Shown here: positions 59,392-64,000 of the stretch, in pieces
How positions within the stretch are numbered: position 1 is the first letter of the stretch
Layout of the letters: each line of letters opens with the position of its first letter
Assembly: GCF_000512585.2 (NCBI RefSeq)
Contig: NC_089243.1
Location: 992,001-1,056,000, forward strand
Source: Kwoniella bestiolae CBS 10118
Lineage: Eukaryota; Basidiomycota; Tremellomycetes; Tremellales; Cryptococcaceae
Reading direction: 5' to 3'
Length of the DNA stretch: 64,000 nt
Position numbers and translations under genes: made by a program
Notes under the pieces: generated by a model
What the model was told of the DNA's origin: nothing
Seen by the model: only the letters and a program-made list of their open reading frames with translations
Database searches by the model: none

Positions 59392-60674
59392 TCATCCCTC
59401 CATCTTGACCTCTCCTTCCTTCACGATCGTCTTCTTAAACTCGAGACGTGTCGCACTTCTCGTCCTCTTGAGATTGAATGTCGGTGAAACATCCTCGCCT
59501 TTCCTCTTCACGGTAACCGTCGATTCAATCTTGGTCTTCACTATCTTGACCTTTGGTTTGGGCTCCGGTAGATCCGCTGCAAACATGACCGCCTGACACC
59601 ATCCTCCCATTGGTCCCCATTTGTCCAACAGGAATTGCTGTGTCTCATCGTATACCTGCCTAGACATTGGCTTATTGCGTAGACGTGATGGGAAAGCAGG
59701 GTGTCTTGCAGCGATAGCGGTAAGGTGGGTGTCGATGGGGATAAGTGAAGGCTGGGATCAGTCAGCGCGGTTATCAACGTCTATCTATGCAAGATTCACC
59801 TTGTCCATACACATAAGCATGACACAGTCTGCGACTTTTCGACCGACACCTTTGAGAGCCACCAGTCTTTCTCTGACCGAGTCTATCTCCTGACCTCTAC
59901 ATGCCAACAGACCTGCTTCCACCTCCTCCTTGAACTCTTCTCTCAACGACTGCAAGGTAGATTCTATGAATGAAGCACGGTAGCCAAAGCCCATCGATCG
60001 CAGAGTAGATTCTAGCTGTATAGGTAGAGCAGCCGCTGGAGGGAACAAGTGATAGGTAGTCGAGCCTTCATCGTCCGGATTCTGAAGTGTCAAAAGGGGT
60101 GGAGAGAACGTTTGTGAAAAGCGATGTAACAGTGATGTGATCCTTGGTATGTGATTGTTGGTAGATGTGATGAAACTATCCCAGTAAGCATAAGCTCAAC
60201 AACAGTCCCAACTCACGCTATCAAACACTCCCATGGGTCTTGACGGAGGACCCTCACACCGACTGCTCTTTCATTCACTTCTACCTTGCCGAACAAATCT
60301 GGATCCCTGGTTCTCCAATCCTCGTACATTCCCTCCAAATCTGGGAAAGCTTGCAAGTGAAAGTAGTCATCTATCCATTTCCTCGTAGTGCCTATCTCTG
60401 TATCCGTGCTTGCTGCATGGTCGTTTGGGTGTACTGCTGCGTAGTAAAGATGGTCTTGGGATTGTCGAAGACAAACCACCCGTGGTGGATTGTCAACCGC
60501 TCTGGAGAATTCCTCTGTGGGATTATCTGGTGATGTCGATGTCAACGCATGCCTGAGCCAGAGAAAAGATTGTCCGACAGGGAGTGTATTGGCGAGAGTG
60601 AGGTTGCTGTGGTTCAATGGGATACGATACCATCCAGATGGGAATGGTGGTCTTGACATTATCATCATCAACAT
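59392..60674 (-). CDS. OGG1: 8-oxoguanine DNA glycosylase
   Basis: First in-frame ATG is at 60674 (MLMMIMSRPPFPSGWYRIPL); ATG at 60659 (MSRPPF) is the alternative. The N-terminal OGG domain shows LTLANTLPVGQSFLWLRH, matching the TLxxGQSFRW hallmark. DPWECLIA-FITSTNNHIPRI carries the central NNHIPRI-like motif, and YRASFIESTLQSL follows. The helix-hairpin-helix LVALKGVGRKVADCVMLM has the catalytic Lys (K in GRKVADC). The essential Asp lies in PSLIPIDTHL. After MSRQVYDETQQFLLDKWGPM GGWCQAVMFAADL, a Lys-rich tail (KVKIVKTKIES) looks nuclear. It excises 8-oxoG opposite C in base excision repair. Four exons, about 370 residues. It shares a 125-base promoter with ENV7. Confidence 0.95.
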
Positions 60675-60799
60675 GAGATGATGAGCAAGAAGAACAATGA
60701 GATGTCACTTTTAACGCGACTTGACCTTTTGATTTCTCATCTCTCATCTCTCATCTCTCATCTCTCATCTCACTTCACTCATCATAAACATCGTTCAAA
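60675..60799. promoter_or_regulatory. Bidirectional OGG1/ENV7 promoter with heptamer repeat
   Basis: Only 125 bases separate the two divergent start codons. The interval contains about five copies of TCTCATC (60734-60773), close to the ENV7 start. The repeat must lie within the 5' leader or core promoter of both genes. Confidence 0.6.
60734..60773. repeat. TCTCATC heptamer tandem repeat
   Basis: Five to six head-to-tail copies of the seven-base unit CTCATCT, nearly perfect, in the OGG1/ENV7 interval. Confidence 0.9.
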
Positions 60800-62248
60800 A
60801 TGGATTCCGACAGCATCGCTATAGCATTGGATAGGCTCAAGTTCTATGCTAGGGATGCAGTTGTCACATTGACACAGGTGAGCTTGGCCATTTGATGCAT
60901 TAGGCTGACCCTCAGTGTATCTGCAAACCGTAAGTTGGAGACACCATCAAGCTCTCGCTCAAATCCACCCTTCTACAGCGACGCAACCCTCAAAATCAAT
61001 GGACGTCAGTACAAGATCGAGAAGCTGCTTGGTGAAGGAGGCTTCTCCTTTGTCTATCTTATCCGTGATCTCTCATCTGATCGTTTGTACGCTCTCAAGA
61101 AGATATTGATTACTTCGGGCCAAGAGGGTGTCAAGGAGGCTATGCGTGAAGTCGAGGCATATAGACGCTTCCGACATCCGAACATCATCAAGATACTGGA
61201 CTCAGCAGTAGTGCAGGATGAAGGGGGCGAAGGCAAGATCATCTATCTGTGAGTTGCTCATAGCCTGATCATTCCGCTCACAGATTAGCTTCCTGCCTTA
61301 CTACTCCCGAGGTAACCTTCAAGATGCTATGGCTTCATCCTCTGTCACTGGCAATCGAATGCCTGAGCGCAAGCTACTGGAATTATTCCACGGGACCTGT
61401 TTGGCGTGAGTGCTGCGACATATGGGACGGTGTTGACACTCCTAGTGTCCGCGCTATGCACAATTACCATTTGGCCGCTGTCTCAGCGTCGTATCCACCC
61501 ACTCGCGAAGACGACCCTCTAGTTGGCGAGCCGGTCTTTGATCACGACGAGGAACTGGCGAATGCTGAACAAGGAGAATTGATACCATATGCTCATCGGG
61601 ACATCAAGCCAGCGTACGTCTTCATTTTACTTGGACGCCGCTGACAATGACAGGAATATCATGATTGCCGATGACGGGAATCCGGTGTTAATGGATTTTG
61701 GGTCTACCATCAAGTGAGTTGTGGAGTGCAGGATTAACGCTGAAACCTGCCAGAGCTCGAATCAATGTAGAAACAAGACAGCAGGCTCTTCTAGAGCAGG
61801 TGAGCTTAAACTCATCCTTGCCGGGGCTAACTTTCAGGACATCGCGAGCGAACACTCCTCCATGCCTTACCGAGCTCCAGAACTCTTTGATGTGAAGACA
61901 GGCAAAACTCTGGATGAGAAAGTGGACATATGGGTGAGTCTCATAAACCCTTCGGCTGTGGCTAATGTTTCAAGTCCCTTGGCTGTACCCTGTTTGCCGT
62001 CGCATATGGGCATTCACCTTTCGAGGTGGATGGCACCTCGATCGCTATGGCTGTAGGTAGTGGGCGCTACCGACATCCAGCCGGTTATTCTGAGAATCTT
62101 GTCTCTCTCATCGATGCCATGCTTGTCGTTGATCCCGATCAAAGACCAGATATACAAAAGGTAAGTGACCGAGCTGGATTGAGAGACCGGTATTGACGAT
62201 ACAAAACAGGTTATCGACTTGACCGAGCAGGCTTTGAGCAAAGTCTAA
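60800..62248 (+). CDS. ENV7: ENV7/STK16-type serine/threonine kinase
   Basis: Start MDSDSIAIALDRLKFYARDA. A short Cys-containing piece (QCICKP) precedes the kinase domain, where family members are palmitoylated. Domain landmarks: YKIEKLLGEGGFSFVYLI (Gly loop), YALKKILI (VAIK Lys), FLPYYSRGNLQDAM, HRDIKPANIMI (catalytic loop), VLMDFGSTIKARI (DFG), MPYRAPELFDV (APE), EKVDIWSLGCTLFAVAYGHS and ML-VDPDQRP. It ends QALSKV. This is the NAK/STK16 branch (fungal Env7), a vacuole/Golgi-membrane kinase acting in membrane trafficking. Eight exons, about 350 residues. Its stop is five bases from the stop of the J-domain gene on the opposite strand. Confidence 0.93.
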
Positions 62249-62253
62249 ACTCC

Positions 62254-63050
62254 TCATCTGCATCCTCCACCTCTTGCCCTCACTTCTGCCAGCCATCGCA
62301 CTCTAGCCATATGCACCTCCATATCCACCATCATTCTATGTACATATTCTCTAGGCAGAGCAGCCGAGGACGAAGGGAAGGGACGGAAATGGGGAGGTGG
62401 GGGAGGAGGCATTGGCGGAGTTCGGTTGACGATAGGTCGCCAATACGGATGAAGGATTTTTGGCTGTAGCTGCTATGACGTTCAGTATAGCTCATGTATA
62501 TAGCAACTCACATGGACTCTTTGAGACAACCTTGCTTTGATCCAGGCAACGTCAGGTGGTACGATGATTGGCATGTTGAAAAGTGGATGGTACGGAGGAG
62601 GTTGAGCGAAGCGGGGTCTCGCTGGTGCTCGATTCGGTGATGGGGATTCTGGCGCGAAGACAGAATGACACGAGACGGGAATTGGCGGCAAAGGTGGATG
62701 TCGAAGCTGCTCCAAGTGCTCATCATAAGCTGCTCTCTGCTGAGGATCTGACAAAACCTCGTATGCCTCTGTGAACAGGAAGATAAAAAGGTCAGTTGGT
62801 CTTCGCAGATTGCTCGCTCCCTTTGAAGCGACTCACTCTGTAGCTCTTGGAATGTCTCCTTCGCTGACGGATCGTCCAAGCATTTGTCGGGATGACATTG
62901 CTGGGCGATCCGAAGGTATGCTTTGCGAACTATATATACATCAGCGGTCGTTTAAGATTGATCAATCTCACCTTCAACCGCCTCGGCATCCTCCTCGACT
63001 TGTAGGATATCATAATACGTAGGGTGTTCTTCGATCTCAAAGTCAGTCAT
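62254..63050 (-). CDS. J-domain (DnaJ-type) co-chaperone
   Basis: Start MTDFEIEEHPTYYDILQVEE. The J domain is assembled over three exons: VRKAYLRIAQQCHPDKCLDD with the HPD motif, then ETFQELQKAYEVLSDPQQRA and AYDEHLEQL. A Pro-rich middle (PPLPPIPVSCHSVFAPESPS) and a final exon (LQPKILHPYWRPIVNRTPPM, then a Pro run) follow; the protein ends RARGGGCR. No Gly/Phe or Cys-repeat zinc regions, so it is a class III J protein of about 210 residues that would stimulate an Hsp70. Partner and site are unknown. The 3' end practically touches ENV7. Confidence 0.88.
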
Positions 63051-63347
63051 TGGTGAACGATATCATGATATGTGTGGATCATGCATTGATAGTAGATATG
63101 GATGATATTTTACGAATGATAATCGATGAAATGGTGGCAAAATGTCTAGCACAAGATATATAGATGATCATTCAACTTTGTGAATGTTTGTTGATGGTAG
63201 TCAACGGGGGAAGGTGCAAGGATACCAGGGACCATCGTTTTATCCCCTTCACGGACAGGCACATATACATATATACTTACATACATCATTCATCATGCGA
63301 CATACACGACTATGCACACATACACGCACACACATATGTACAAGGGC
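63051..63347. other. Intergenic spacer with CA/TA-rich tract
   Basis: About 300 bases with an imperfect ACATA/CACACA-rich tract near 63257-63337. This is the promoter of the J-domain gene and the 3' flank of the next minus-strand gene. Confidence 0.5.
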
Positions 63348-64000
63348 TCAGTCTTCGAATATGAACGATTTATCAGGTTCACCGTCTACAATGTTAGAGG
63401 CCTGTTTGCCAATTGACACTGCATTCCGGAGCTATATACGCAGTCAGCTCTTACCATTCTAAAATATGCTCACCTCAAGGTTTTCTCTCTCTAATTCATC
63501 CGTGCGCTTCTTCGCCTGTTCCAGCAGGTTTACATACACTTCCAAGTCCTTAGGAGCTGCTGTGGTGGTCAACGTAGGACTAGCCCTTCGATTTTCCGCT
63601 CTATTATCATTGTTCACTGGCACCTTTCGCTCCAGCAGACTACGACAGGGTCAGCAATGGGAGAACATGAAATCTGTTGAAAATGAATCACCCACTTGAT
63701 AGCTTGGGACTGTGCAATCGTTTCTTGCCGACTAGCATGTAGCATCTGCGCAAGCTGAGAGGGCATCAATTCCATATCCCGCATTCAAAACTCACCTCAT
63801 GAACTTTAGCTTTAGCAGCTTCGGCCTCTTGAAGAGCGTTCTTACACCGCTGTACGTCGTCATCCCTAACCTCGTCAGCGTTTTACTCGAGGTCTTTATA
63901 CTCACCATAAACGCTGTGACTCAGTCAGCTGCTTCATTCTCGTTTCGTAGTCGGATATGTGTCGGATCTTTGGCTCCGCCTCGGTCAATCTGTTCTGCAA
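63348..64000 (-). CDS. Coiled-coil protein, 5' part outside window
   Basis: The 3' end of a minus-strand gene, cut by the window edge. Exons join to LTEAEPKIRHISDYETRMKQ, LTESQRLW, DDDVQRCKNALQEAEAAKAK, VHELAQMLHASRQETIAQSQ, AINLLERKV and KDLEVYVNLLEQAKKRTDEL. The end is DGEPDKSFIFED. The visible part is almost all coiled coil with heptad-type spacing. The family cannot be named from the C-terminus alone; a motor-adaptor, dynactin-like or spindle-pole protein is possible. Introns of about 50 nt with CTGAC-like branch sites support the reading. Confidence 0.7.

Overview
This window is nuclear DNA from a basidiomycete yeast, most likely a tremellomycete close to Cryptococcus/Kwoniella. The genes are intron-dense. 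Introns are about 45-75 nt, with GTGAGT/GTAAGT donors, CTGAC/CTAAC-like branch sites and CAG/TAG acceptors. The gene set is fungal: SFP1-type and Zn2Cys6 regulators, neutral trehalase, GPI wall proteins and ENV7-type kinase. I assembled gene models by hand-splicing. Outer coordinates run from start codon to stop codon; introns are described, not listed as separate features.

Layout. 1-5 kb: GPI-anchored Ser/Ala-rich protein (-), CPSF6-like RRM protein (-), small secreted protein (+). 5-11 kb: MFS transporter (+) facing a Zn2Cys6 regulator with a poly-Q tail (-). 12.7-15.7 kb: BQT4-like inner nuclear membrane protein (-) divergent from ribosome assembly factor MRT4 (+). 16-23 kb: SFP1-like zinc-finger protein (-), alpha-tubulin (-), monoacylglycerol-lipase-like hydrolase (-). 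25-28 kb: neutral trehalase (+). 29-32 kb: a coiled-coil protein (-) divergent from signal peptidase subunit SPC1 (+, four small exons). 32.7-40.3 kb: hexokinase (-) and cohesin SMC1 (-). 41-44 kb: a second Zn2Cys6 regulator (+). 44.6-46.5 kb: DUF4385 protein (-) and a second GPI protein (-). 46.5-49 kb: a gene-poor stretch with an apparently broken reading frame. 49-53.5 kb: a methyltransferase with a long disordered N-terminus (+) and a lysophospholipid-type acyltransferase (+). 53.5-60.7 kb: SDS23-like CBS protein, a disordered protein, an auxin-efflux-type carrier and OGG1 (all -). 60.8-64 kb: ENV7/STK16 kinase (+), J-domain protein (-) and a truncated coiled-coil gene (-).

Most of this is housekeeping. 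Nuclear and growth functions are common: cohesin, tubulin, BQT4, OGG1, and MRT4 with SFP1 in ribosome biogenesis. I see no secondary-metabolite cluster, CRISPR array, rRNA, tRNA or intact transposon. The most unusual items are the BQT4-like gene, a GC-AG intron inside the RRM gene, the DUF4385 gene, nearly abutting convergent stop codons, and the decayed frame at 46.8-47.4 kb.
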